Below are positions 1 to 7,125 of a stretch of 24,992 nucleotides of DNA, piece after piece. The position numbers and the translations under genes were made by a program. Source of the DNA: Nitrospiraceae bacterium UBA2166 (lineage in GTDB: Bacteria > Nitrospirota > Nitrospiria > Nitrospirales > UBA2166). The number at the start of each line of letters is the position of its first letter. Positions within the stretch are counted from its first letter, which is position 1. The DNA is taken from positions 220 through 25,211 of the forward strand of contig DCWI01000098.1 in the NCBI GenBank assembly GCA_002328825.1, given 5' to 3'. The notes under the pieces were generated by a model, which did no database searches, was not told the DNA's origin, and saw only the letters and a program-made list of their open reading frames with translations.

Positions 1-2
1 AC

Positions 3-158
3 ATTTTGGAAGTTGATCTTGACACAAAAAATGGCGCAATCTTATCTGGTCTTATGGGACTCGGGGTTTGCATTAGCCCTACAGATACTTATAGCAGCAT
101 TGGGAGACCTCAATTTTCACCGCTAGCCAGTAAAGTGTTGTCCGCACTTGGCATGTAG
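3..158 (+). CDS. C-terminal end of an unidentified protein (runs off left edge)
   Basis: An open frame enters from the left edge and closes at a TAG at 156-158, giving 51 residues that end in LASKVLSALGM. The other two plus frames meet stops in this stretch, and the composition is protein-like, with a Gly/Leu-rich run followed by a polar Ser/Thr/Pro run. I do not recognise the family. It is the only supported plus-strand coding stretch and is convergent with the minus-strand glycan locus. If the tRNA-Met fragment at 363-407 is an attachment scar, this would be the last gene of the integrated element. The fragment is too short to rule out a chance open frame. Confidence 0.4.
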   Translation: MLEVDLDTKNGAILSGLMGLGVCISPTDTYSSIGRPQFSPLASKVLSALGM

Positions 159-545
159 CGGTGAGAGACATGAGTATTCACGTCACGGTTTAATCACGGT
201 TGGACTTCTGTAATCTCGAATTTTGCTCCGGTTAGGCAAAGCTAAGCCATGCAACTTTGGGTAACGTGAATCCACGAAACGCCTTGATGTCATTGAGATT
301 TCTGTGACTTCCTGTGATATGCTGCCATGTCGTGTTGCATGGGGTTACTGAACTAAAACGTTCTCATAATCAGTTGGTCCCAGGTTCAAGTCCTGGTGGG
401 CCCACCAATTTTTTCAATCACTTACGATATCTCCATCAATTTCCCATTCTCTGATATCTCACGTCGGATTTGAAAAAAGGTGAATTCCATGGAATGAAAT
501 GAAGGCTCACTACCCTCAATGATCGGTCTGTCAAATCGTTTTTGG
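159..545. other. Intergenic region with tRNA-Met fragment, no gene recognised
   Basis: This spacer separates the left-edge ORF from the stop of the wecA-like gene. I found no convincing ORF on either strand. It holds the tRNA-Met 3' fragment (363-407), a T6 run directly after it (409-414) and a 12-bp perfect palindrome at 484-495. A short imperfect hairpin can form around 233-252 (TTAG pairing with CTAA). It does not carry the conserved bases of a riboswitch family I know. Confidence 0.6.
363..407 (+). pseudogene. 3' fragment of tRNA-Met(CAT), candidate attachment site
   Basis: These 45 nt match tRNA positions 32 to 76: anticodon loop CTCATAA, 3' anticodon strand TCAGT, a 5-nt variable loop, a perfect T arm (CCAGG / TTCAAGT / CCTGG), acceptor strand TGGGCCC, A73 and an encoded CCA. 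The 5' half is missing: no GGGCCCA partner, D arm or adjoining 5' anticodon strand occurs in the 362 nt upstream. Anticodon CAT with this arm most resembles elongator tRNA-Met. A break exactly at the anticodon loop is typical of tyrosine-recombinase integration into tRNA genes, which leaves an intact tRNA at one end and a 3' copy at the other. Given the orientation, the element would lie to the left. A T6 run follows the CCA. Confidence 0.75.
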
Positions 546-1577
546 TTAATCTTGCTCAGAGTGAATTTCAATTCTGATAAACCATATTCCTACACCCATA
601 ATCACAAGAAATGTAATGCCTGAAATCAGAATTGCAAAATACCCAGACAGATATATAATCGACAATGCAGTACAACCTAGGGCAATGGCTACAGCGTAGG
701 TAGAGAAAACAATACGCTTGGATGACCACCTTAACTTCTGCAACCGAATCGCGAAATGATCTGCACTCCCAAAGTATACAGGATCTCCACGTCGAAACCT
801 GATCACCATAACCAACAGGGTATCGAATATAGGGATTCCCAAAATAAAGATTGGTGCCAATAATCCTATGTCGTGAGTTGCAACATACTGACCATTTATT
901 GCGAGTGCCCCGAGCATAAACCCGAGAAACAACGATCCCGCATCCCCCATATAAATCGATGCTGGAGGAAAGTTATGATAAAGAAACCCAACAATGCTTC
1001 CAGCAAGTGCAACCGCCATAGTAGCCATCACGTAATTTTCACTAATGAGCCCAACGACAAAAAAACTGAGTGCCGCAATCAGAGAGACTCCACCTGCCAG
1101 GCCATCCATGACATCAATTACATTCACTGCATTACTGATCGCAATAATCGCAATGACCGTTATCACAATATCAAGCCATACTGGAAATATTGCAATCTGA
1201 ACCCAAATACCACTTTTGATCAAGACACAGACCGCAATAATTTGTCCAATCACTTTCGGGCCTGGTGCAATACCACCAATGTCATCAAGCAACCCAAGTA
1301 ATAGGATCAGCGTTGCGGCAAGCAAGATTCCAACGACCTCATGCCGAAACTCAACAGTCAGGCCAAGACTAACAAGAAATCCCAAATAGATTGCAAGCCC
1401 TCCAAGATAAGGCATAGGCTCATTTTGCGTCTTCAGCCGACCATCCGGTTTGTCAAGAAGTCCAGTTGTACTCGCAATGCGTCGAACAATGGGAACCATA
1501 TAAAGTGACACCACCAAAGCAAGGCTAAAGGTTACAAAGTAAAGCAACAGCCCATTAAATTGTCCTACCTCGCCCAT
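546..1577 (-). CDS. wecA: WecA-type undecaprenyl-phosphate sugar-1-phosphate transferase
   Basis: This is a polytopic inner-membrane enzyme of the MraY/WecA family. It would transfer a HexNAc-1-phosphate (GlcNAc-1-P in WecA) from a UDP-sugar to undecaprenyl phosphate, the first step of the lipid-linked glycan. Seen in the 343 residues: about ten hydrophobic segments; the Mg-binding DD at 98-99 (LLGLLDD); NAVNVIDVMDGLAGG at 149-163; YMGDAGS at 209-215; and H274/R278 in the cytoplasmic DHFAIRL loop, the HxxR type found in WecA/TagO-like enzymes rather than MraY. The Shine-Dalgarno AGGTG lies 4 nt before the ATG, and a perfect TATAAT lies further upstream. It is the last gene of the locus, separated from the glycosyltransferase before it by about 350 nt, so it probably has its own promoter. 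The exact sugar cannot be read from sequence; a WbpL-like enzyme is the main alternative. Confidence 0.9.
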   Translation of the reverse strand: MGEVGQFNGLLLYFVTFSLALVVSLYMVPIVRRIASTTGLLDKPDGRLKTQNEPMPYLGGLAIYLGFLVSLGLTVEFRHEVVGILLAATLILLLGLLDDIGGIAPGPKVIGQIIAVCVLIKSGIWVQIAIFPVWLDIVITVIAIIAISNAVNVIDVMDGLAGGVSLIAALSFFVVGLISENYVMATMAVALAGSIVGFLYHNFPPASIYMGDAGSLFLGFMLGALAINGQYVATHDIGLLAPIFILGIPIFDTLLVMVIRFRRGDPVYFGSADHFAIRLQKLRWSSKRIVFSTYAVAIALGCTALSIIYLSGYFAILISGITFLVIMGVGIWFIRIEIHSEQD

Positions 1578-1926
1578 TGATCACCTAATCTATCCGTCAA
1601 TATGAGAGACATTATACTTTGCATGATCTTTGAAAAATTGCATCAAGCCTACCGACCTTCATAATCATATTGACTCTTGTCCATCAAGACATGTTAACTG
1701 GTCAATACTAATCAGTTGAAGAGAGGTTCATAAAAAAACTGTTGCTTCGCACTGTACTACTCAATATCAAAGCATGAGACTAAAAAACGAGAAGATGATT
1801 GAAAACTCACAAAATTGTAAAGGTGATTTTCTCATTGGTTCCCTATAAAACATCTATCGTCTAGAAATTTCTATCACCAAGAGCTTCATCCAGCTCGTAG
1901 GCAACACCAAAGTCTGTTGTGGACAA
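1578..1926. other. AT-rich intergenic region upstream of the wecA-like gene
   Basis: About 350 nt without a recognised gene. It contains a TATAAT box for the wecA-like gene at 1611-1616. At its right end, 21 sense codons continue in frame after the stop of the upstream GT4 gene and close at a TAG (1861-1863). The middle, about 1620-1860, is AT-rich with short T and A runs and no strong hairpin. It is the longest gene-free stretch inside the glycan locus and the likely place for a separate promoter. Confidence 0.5.
1611..1616 (-). promoter_or_regulatory. Candidate -10 box for the wecA-like gene
   Basis: On the minus strand this is a perfect TATAAT, 33 nt before the ATG of the wecA-like gene. 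The matching -35 region is weak, since no TTGACA-like hexamer sits 16-18 nt upstream. The call rests on the exact -10, its position and the large spacer around it. Confidence 0.35.
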
Positions 1927-3075
1927 TCAAGCAATATTCCCAGAGTCAGCAACAATCGTCTCATACAAGCTCTCATAGACACGAGTCACGTGCAACATGG
2001 AGAATTTTTCAACAATACGCAACCGTGCGGCATAACCAAGTTCCCGTCTGCCATTCTCTCCAATACCTATCAGTCGTTCACAACCCTGGGCAAGAGCATT
2101 AGAATCTCGAGGTGGAACCACAATTCCTGTCTCACCAACAATCTGTGATGATTCTCCTACATCTGTCACCACACACGAAATACCACATGCCATAGCCTCT
2201 CCAATAACATTAGAAAATCCTTCTGTCCACGACGACGACACGACAAGATCCAACCCAGCCATAATCTTCGCAATATCCATTCGTTGGCCCAAAAGATTCA
2301 CGTGATTTGCAATACCACATGACATGATGGAATCGCTGAGCTCACGATTACGAGCATGGACACCATTCCCAACTAACACGAATCCAACATCAGGCCAACG
2401 TTTTGCTACCCGACTTGCAGCCTGTAGAAAGTTCTTGTGATCCTTTGTTGGGTGGTACCTTGCAATCATCCCGATCAAAAGAGTATTGCCTTTATATCCA
2501 AGTTCCCTTCTCAGCCAAGATCGTGCAGCTGGGAAAACCCTAAATTCATCACAATTAAACCCATTGTGAATAATGTGGCGATTCAACTCATAATATCCCA
2601 ACGCTTCATGATGTCTGGCACTAACCTTTGAGTTGTAGATAATCGCAGCCGGGCGCTTTGAAACTCTCGCACCAAATCGAATGGCAAGAGAAGTTCCACA
2701 GTTTTCAGCATTTAAATTATAAACAGACTGTCGAATATTCCACACCACTGGAATCCTTACGTTACTTACAAACCTTCCGATAAGAGATGCTACATTTCCA
2801 TGGTACATCCACCCTTGAACAAGATCAGGAGCAATGTCTCTAAATAAACGTCGCAAATACCACAATCTCCACACTGTAGGAAGATATGGAGATATCCCTA
2901 GACAATGTACTGGAATTCCAAGCGCAGAGATTCTGCTTCCAATAGCTCCGCTATTATCAAGCGATATGACCGTCTGAGCGAAACGAGAACCGTCCATACT
3001 TTGAAGAAGCTTCATCAGCATCATCTCGGCTCCCCCAATAGGGAGACCACGAATAAGGTGTACAACCCTAACCAC
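1927..3075 (-). CDS. GT4-family glycosyltransferase
   Basis: A cytoplasmic or membrane-associated GT-B fold transferase that would add a sugar from a nucleotide-sugar donor to the growing lipid-linked glycan. The 382 residues show the N-terminal RGLPIGGAEMM glycine loop (GGAE at 14-17), a start to the donor domain at LLIGMIARYHPTKD (about 199-212) and the retaining GT4 EX7E motif, E285 and E293, in EGFSNVIGEAMACG. It starts at a GTG without a strong Shine-Dalgarno, 21 nt after the preceding GT2 stop, so translation is probably coupled. The stop is TGA, and the same frame stays open for 21 more codons. Donor and linkage cannot be assigned. A long spacer follows before the wecA-like gene. Confidence 0.92.
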   Translation of the reverse strand: MVRVVHLIRGLPIGGAEMMLMKLLQSMDGSRFAQTVISLDNSGAIGSRISALGIPVHCLGISPYLPTVWRLWYLRRLFRDIAPDLVQGWMYHGNVASLIGRFVSNVRIPVVWNIRQSVYNLNAENCGTSLAIRFGARVSKRPAAIIYNSKVSARHHEALGYYELNRHIIHNGFNCDEFRVFPAARSWLRRELGYKGNTLLIGMIARYHPTKDHKNFLQAASRVAKRWPDVGFVLVGNGVHARNRELSDSIMSCGIANHVNLLGQRMDIAKIMAGLDLVVSSSWTEGFSNVIGEAMACGISCVVTDVGESSQIVGETGIVVPPRDSNALAQGCERLIGIGENGRRELGYAARLRIVEKFSMLHVTRVYESLYETIVADSGNIA

Positions 3076-3096
3076 CGTAATATGTCGAGCCTTTAT

Positions 3097-3966
3097 TCAC
3101 ATTTTACGGTTTTCAGACCGCAACCACCATGGTCTCAACGGCTCAATGATGGAAGAGAGGACATTTGCATAACGTTGAGGCAACAAGGTATGCAACACAT
3201 GGTATACTGTAGCAAGCAGCGAGAAGAACACACCCCGAACGCAACCAATTTTATGGCAATGTAAAAGTCTAATCTTGCAGCTATTCCACACTTGCTGCCA
3301 GCGAGATGAAGACGTTGATATCGCTCCATCATGCACTGTTCTTAGCACCAAATAATCCTCAACCATCGCTAACACGCCACGTTCCCCAATCCGAATCCAT
3401 AAATCAAGATCTTGAGAATAGGTATACTGCGCATCATATCCCCCAACCAAATCATAAATATCCTTTCGAAACATGGTTGACGCATGGCAAAAAGGGTTTC
3501 TAAGAAAAAGGCTTCTTCGAATTATCGCATCATTATCTGGTGTCCATTTTCGAATAATTCTTCCGGTACGATCGAGAACCTCATACCAGGTTCCTAAGAG
3601 CGCAATATCATTATTGTATTCCAATCGAAGCACTTGCTGTTCTAACCGAGACGGCTTTGAAAAATCATCGACATCCTGCCTGGAAATATATTTCCCCCTT
3701 GCGCCATTGATAGCAATGATCAGACTTCGTGTGATACCGATATTTTGAATATTTTTCAGTACGCGTATACGTGCGTCCCTACACGGAAGCGAGTCTAAAA
3801 ACTTAGTCACGCGAGCAGAATTTCTGTCATCTACAATGATAAATTCAAAGTCTAAAAATGTTTGCCTAAGAATACACGACACAGAGCTTTCAACCATCTC
3901 TAGCGTTGCCTGATAAATCGGCATCACAACCGATACCAATGGAGATTTATGCAAAGTTGATACCAT
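3097..3966 (-). CDS. GT2-family glycosyltransferase
   Basis: An inverting GT-A transferase, expected to add one sugar of the repeat unit on the cytoplasmic face. The 289 residues show the family start SPLVSVVMPIYQA (8-20), IIVDDRNS (43-50) for nucleotide binding, the metal-binding D98-V-D100 in RQDVDD, and the acceptor-side motif SQDLDLW (185-191). These are typical of WcaA/SpsA-like enzymes. The C-terminus is basic with hydrophobic stretches, consistent with peripheral membrane binding. It begins 7 nt after the upstream GT4 stop and lies 21 nt before the next GT4, within a tight run of transferases. The sugar is not assignable. Confidence 0.92.
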   Translation of the reverse strand: MVSTLHKSPLVSVVMPIYQATLEMVESSVSCILRQTFLDFEFIIVDDRNSARVTKFLDSLPCRDARIRVLKNIQNIGITRSLIIAINGARGKYISRQDVDDFSKPSRLEQQVLRLEYNNDIALLGTWYEVLDRTGRIIRKWTPDNDAIIRRSLFLRNPFCHASTMFRKDIYDLVGGYDAQYTYSQDLDLWIRIGERGVLAMVEDYLVLRTVHDGAISTSSSRWQQVWNSCKIRLLHCHKIGCVRGVFFSLLATVYHVLHTLLPQRYANVLSSIIEPLRPWWLRSENRKM

Positions 3967-3973
3967 GTTCGCT

Positions 3974-5017
3974 TTACTGAAGATATTGAGTGATAAACTG
4001 TTCGTATTGTCTTGCTACACTTTGAATGTTCAGGACTTCTTCAGCACGTGCACGTGCATGTTGTTTTTGCATCCTTAGGTCATAGATAATCTCCTTCACG
4101 ACCAAGGCATATCGCTCAAGTGGGGCATGAGGAATACAAGAAGCCACATGCAGAGACCGATACTCAAACGCCAACCCCTCTTCAACACACCAGCGCCTAT
4201 TCTTTTCCCCCACCAACTCCGCAGCTCCACTTTCGATCGGAGTCACAACAGGCAATCCACTTGCCAAACCTTCACACACCACATTTGGACACGCATCAAA
4301 AATGGTCAGTGACAATTGAATATCTGCTCCCGCATAGAATGCCGGGAGCAACGCAGGAGTTATACCACCATGGAAAATACAGCGTGATGTATCAAGCGAT
4401 TTCAGCACATCACGAACCAGTGGATCAAAATCACCAAGCACATGTAATCGAATATTTGGAAACTCCCTAGAAAGAAAGTTCACCAAACGTATCCCGTCCT
4501 GCAACCTCTTGTGCAAACGATAAATCGACGCGGAAATAATGACTGCAGGCATTCCTTCCAATTTGGAACCTAGCTTAGGAGTAAACTCTGAAAGATCTAC
4601 TCCATTAAAAATAATTGTCTCTGGAACACGTTTCGGGTTGTAGCCAAGAAATGTCAGGTGCATGCGACGACTCAACTCGCTCTGAAAGACAATAGCATCT
4701 GCGTTTTTGAGCAACCATCTTACTCCGCGATTTAAGTGATGGTTAAAGGCCACAGAAAGAATATCTGGAAGAGAAGGAAGGCATGTTAGCCATGAAACAA
4801 AAGGAACAACGCTTGATTGACGTTGCCTGAGGATGCCAAAGATACTGGGCCCAGATAATTGATAGTAATACACCCCGTCTAGGCGAGCGACTATAAGCTT
4901 TTTTTTATCCTTCCTGACTAATGCAATGTCTCCCAAAGAGGGAGTACACACTCGAACGCTCTTTGGAAAACACGCAACAGTTCGCATGCGATTCATGAAC
5001 AATGTTGGGCCATGCAT
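3974..5017 (-). CDS. GT4-like glycosyltransferase, RLDG / DACPN subgroup
   Basis: A GT-B transferase of the glycan locus. I chose the ATG at 5017 (347 aa) because AAGGTGG lies at proper spacing before it; the open frame extends to a GTG at 5038. N-terminal features are HGPTLFMNRM and KKLIVARLDGVYYY. The C-terminal nucleotide-binding motif is IFDACPNVVCEGLASGLPVV, in which the first acidic residue of EX7E is Asp (D241) and the second is E249. The glycosyltransferase at 9597-10613 shares both the RLDG segment and the Asp variant, so the two probably belong to one subfamily. Seven nt separate its stop from the next GT2. About 170 nt upstream is non-coding or holds only a weak small ORF. Donor sugar unknown. 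Confidence 0.88.
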   Translation of the reverse strand: MHGPTLFMNRMRTVACFPKSVRVCTPSLGDIALVRKDKKKLIVARLDGVYYYQLSGPSIFGILRQRQSSVVPFVSWLTCLPSLPDILSVAFNHHLNRGVRWLLKNADAIVFQSELSRRMHLTFLGYNPKRVPETIIFNGVDLSEFTPKLGSKLEGMPAVIISASIYRLHKRLQDGIRLVNFLSREFPNIRLHVLGDFDPLVRDVLKSLDTSRCIFHGGITPALLPAFYAGADIQLSLTIFDACPNVVCEGLASGLPVVTPIESGAAELVGEKNRRWCVEEGLAFEYRSLHVASCIPHAPLERYALVVKEIIYDLRMQKQHARARAEEVLNIQSVARQYEQFITQYLQ

Positions 5018-5188
5018 CGCACCCACCTTATCAACCACTCACACGTACCAGCAGTACACCATAATGTTTCCTAAAACTAGGAGGTGTGCTCATAAAATTA
5101 ATGAGAGCTATGCCTGAAAGATCATGACATAACCTCATCCACAGAATCATTGAGAGAGCAAAGTACAAATAGGATCGGTGTATATGAA

Positions 5189-6070
5189 TTAGTGGATCGG
5201 CAATGCCATGCCACGTAGACACTTTGCCCTAAGACACGAAGCAATATTTCGGCTATAGCTATATACCTTGTAGATTGGAACAAATACCTTCACAGTCAGC
5301 GGGGAGTAGAATTGGCCTAATGGAATCGTGTCCACCTGCATCCCGTTTAATAATGCCATTCTATGTACAACGCTCCCATCACTAGTGTCCACGTGAGAGC
5401 ATGTGTCGAGAACTTCAACAGCTCCACGAGACACTCTTGGTATGATATCCCTATTGACTAATCGCGTCACACCATATCCCTTTCGCTCCGTATAATCGTC
5501 AAACAGGAAACTACACCGTGAACGTGCAACATCCAAACCTGCGATAAAATCGTGCTTGACTGTCCAGTAATTATGTCCCCCATCAATGAAGCAGAAATCA
5601 ATAGCTGGGCGTCTCTTGTGCCGCCAGAGTCTCATCACAGACATCGAATCGCCAGTCAATAACTTGATGCGTCTTGTCAGTTTCGTGGGAAAATGCTTAT
5701 CCCATACTTGTTTCAATGTTAGCTGCCTCAATTCAGGACCAGTGCCTTCATCAATCGCCCATTCCTGCTGTTGGGTTGGAGGCACATTGTCAATCGTCCA
5801 AATAGTACACTCAAACTGTGCATCCAGAGAAGCTTGTCCCATGCATAACGCTCCATAGCCTCTCCCAGTACCAAACTCAAGAATATGCCGTGGCTTATAG
5901 TACTGCACAAGACTATACAACAAAGGACCACGCCACCAATGGCCAAGATGAAAGTTTCCTGAAGAATATTTCATGGCGGTTAACCGCGCCCAGTGACGTT
6001 GCTGATCCCACTTCTTTATTTCAGCACTTCCACCGAGTTGAGCAAGCTTCTGCTTTACCGACACAATCAT
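5189..6070 (-). CDS. Class I SAM-dependent methyltransferase
   Basis: A Rossmann-fold enzyme of the Methyltransf_24 / cephalosporin-hydroxylase-like type, probably methylating a sugar hydroxyl of the glycan. The 293 residues show motif I as ILEFGTGRGYG (63-73), a motif II-like TIWTIDN (89-95), and the metal/acceptor region DFCFIDGGHNYWTVKHD (158-174), whose acidic FIDGGH signature recurs in sugar O-methyltransferases. The Shine-Dalgarno GAGG lies 4 nt before the ATG. It follows gmd by 68 nt, which fits modification of the GDP-deoxyhexose or of the finished repeat. The C-terminal tail beyond about 215 is less typical. The exact acceptor is inference. Confidence 0.82.
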   Translation of the reverse strand: MIVSVKQKLAQLGGSAEIKKWDQQRHWARLTAMKYSSGNFHLGHWWRGPLLYSLVQYYKPRHILEFGTGRGYGALCMGQASLDAQFECTIWTIDNVPPTQQQEWAIDEGTGPELRQLTLKQVWDKHFPTKLTRRIKLLTGDSMSVMRLWRHKRRPAIDFCFIDGGHNYWTVKHDFIAGLDVARSRCSFLFDDYTERKGYGVTRLVNRDIIPRVSRGAVEVLDTCSHVDTSDGSVVHRMALLNGMQVDTIPLGQFYSPLTVKVFVPIYKVYSYSRNIASCLRAKCLRGMALPIH

Positions 6071-6138
6071 ACTGCCTCATTAAAACACAAATAGTGATCA
6101 CACTTTCCAAAGCACATTGTTACACGAAAATTTCTCGA

Positions 6139-7113
6139 TCACTGTGACAATGTTGCTCGTAAGTCTTCGTCCACCATCTCCTTGACTAACTCGTCAAACT
6201 GCACACAAGGCACCCACCCTAACTCCTCTTTTGCTTTTGAAAAATCTCCCACTAAACAATCAACATCAACGGGTCTGAGAAGTTGAGAATCGATGTTGAG
6301 GTGATTTTTATAATTGAGCCCAAGGTAGGAAAATGCAACCTGAACAAATTCTATAACCGAATGCTGCTTTCCTGTAGCAATAACGTAGTCATCAGGCTCA
6401 TCACGCTGGAGCATCAGCTTCATCGCATAAACATAGTCACGCGCATGACCCCAATCACGTCTGGCATCTACGTTCCCAAGGGAGATTTTCGTTTCTAAAC
6501 CCGCCTTGATTCGCGCGGCATACGAGGTAATTTTTCGTGTAACAAACTCGAAACCTCGGCGTGGTGATTCATGGTTAAAAAGAATCCCGCACCAAATTCG
6601 AATTCCATATGCTTCGCGATAGTGCTTAGCAAGGTGAAATCCAGCAACTTTTGAGATGCCGTACGTTGAACGGGGATAGAACGTTGTTTTCTCCGTTTGC
6701 GGAATTTCTATCGCTTTCCCAAACATTTCACTCGATCCCGCAAAGTACACCAGACATTCAGGCACCACATCTCGGACTGCAGCAAAAACATGATGCGTCC
6801 CATTGATGTTTGTGCTCAAGGTTGAAAATTCATCCTCAAATGAATACCCAACGAAACTTTGGGCAGCGAGATGGTAACACTCATGCGGCTCCACCGTGTG
6901 CATGACACGGTATACACTAGGCATGCTTTCAAGAGACGCCGCATGAAGGCATACACGATCCAGAAAATGAGTGATACGCCATAACCTGTGCTTTGGGTTT
7001 TCGATCGCAACGCGCCGAACAATGCCATGCACTTCATAGCCTCTTTCGAGAAGAAGCTCGGCAAGATATGAACCATCCTGACCTGTTATTCCTGTAATTA
7101 ATGCTCGCTTCAA
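6139..7113 (-). CDS. gmd: GDP-mannose 4,6-dehydratase
   Basis: A cytoplasmic short-chain dehydrogenase/reductase that converts GDP-D-mannose to GDP-4-keto-6-deoxy-D-mannose, precursor of GDP-rhamnose, GDP-fucose, GDP-perosamine and related sugars. Seen: the NADP glycine motif TGITGQDGSYLAE (7-19), GIVRR (30-34), GSSEMFG (126-132), catalytic Y151/K155 in FYPRSTYGISK, and the family blocks LFNHESPRRG and RRDWGHARDYVYAM. The start is a TTG at 7113 with GGTGAG 6 nt upstream. It gives the typical N-terminus MKRALITG and 324 residues, with a 7-nt gap after the upstream stop; the frame is open to 7182 but has no better signal. No GDP-4-keto-6-deoxymannose reductase, epimerase-reductase or aminotransferase is visible here, so the final sugar is unknown. 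Confidence 0.95.
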   Translation of the reverse strand: MKRALITGITGQDGSYLAELLLERGYEVHGIVRRVAIENPKHRLWRITHFLDRVCLHAASLESMPSVYRVMHTVEPHECYHLAAQSFVGYSFEDEFSTLSTNINGTHHVFAAVRDVVPECLVYFAGSSEMFGKAIEIPQTEKTTFYPRSTYGISKVAGFHLAKHYREAYGIRIWCGILFNHESPRRGFEFVTRKITSYAARIKAGLETKISLGNVDARRDWGHARDYVYAMKLMLQRDEPDDYVIATGKQHSVIEFVQVAFSYLGLNYKNHLNIDSQLLRPVDVDCLVGDFSKAKEELGWVPCVQFDELVKEMVDEDLRATLSQ

Positions 7114-7119
7114 TTCGCA

Positions 7120-7125
7120 CTCACC
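7120..7125 (-). promoter_or_regulatory. Shine-Dalgarno that decides the TTG start of gmd
   Basis: GGTGAG on the minus strand, 6 nt before the TTG at 7113-7111. It overlaps the TGA stop of the preceding glycosyltransferase, so gmd is probably translated by ribosomes finishing the upstream gene. Confidence 0.7.

Noticed and set aside
214..290. Possible c-di-GMP (GEMM) or other riboswitch around a GGCAAAGCTAAGCC segment
   Set aside because: Only a short GCAAAGC-like string matches. The conserved CACGCACAGGGCAAAC half and the second helix are absent, and there is no gene directly downstream on the same strand.
159..407. Group I intron in a tRNA anticodon loop, with 363-407 as the 3' exon
   Set aside because: No 5' tRNA exon or intron core is visible upstream, and the base before the fragment is T rather than the terminal G expected. 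An attachment scar explains it better.
484..495. Perfect 12-bp palindrome ATTCCATGGAAT as a terminator for the wecA-like gene
   Set aside because: As a hairpin it has only four mostly A-T pairs around a CATG loop. The T6 that follows on the minus strand is separated by several bases. It may be a chance palindrome.
546..1577. MraY, the peptidoglycan phospho-MurNAc-pentapeptide transferase
   Set aside because: It lacks the MraY-specific N-terminal segment and HHH-type loop. It sits in a glycan locus, with the DHFAIRL (HxxR) loop of WecA-like enzymes.
4120..4470. Plus-strand ORFs lying opposite the glycosyltransferase genes (for example here, and at 14429-14842 opposite the ABC ATPase)
   Set aside because: Each is a mirror of a well-supported minus-strand gene, with unnatural composition (His/Gln/Thr-rich or low complexity) and no ribosome site.
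5031..5222. 63-codon minus-strand ORF filling the gap between the methyltransferase and the GT4
   Set aside because: It overlaps both neighbours, starts at a GTG with a weak ribosome site and has no recognisable features. It is too weak to annotate, though it could be a small gene.
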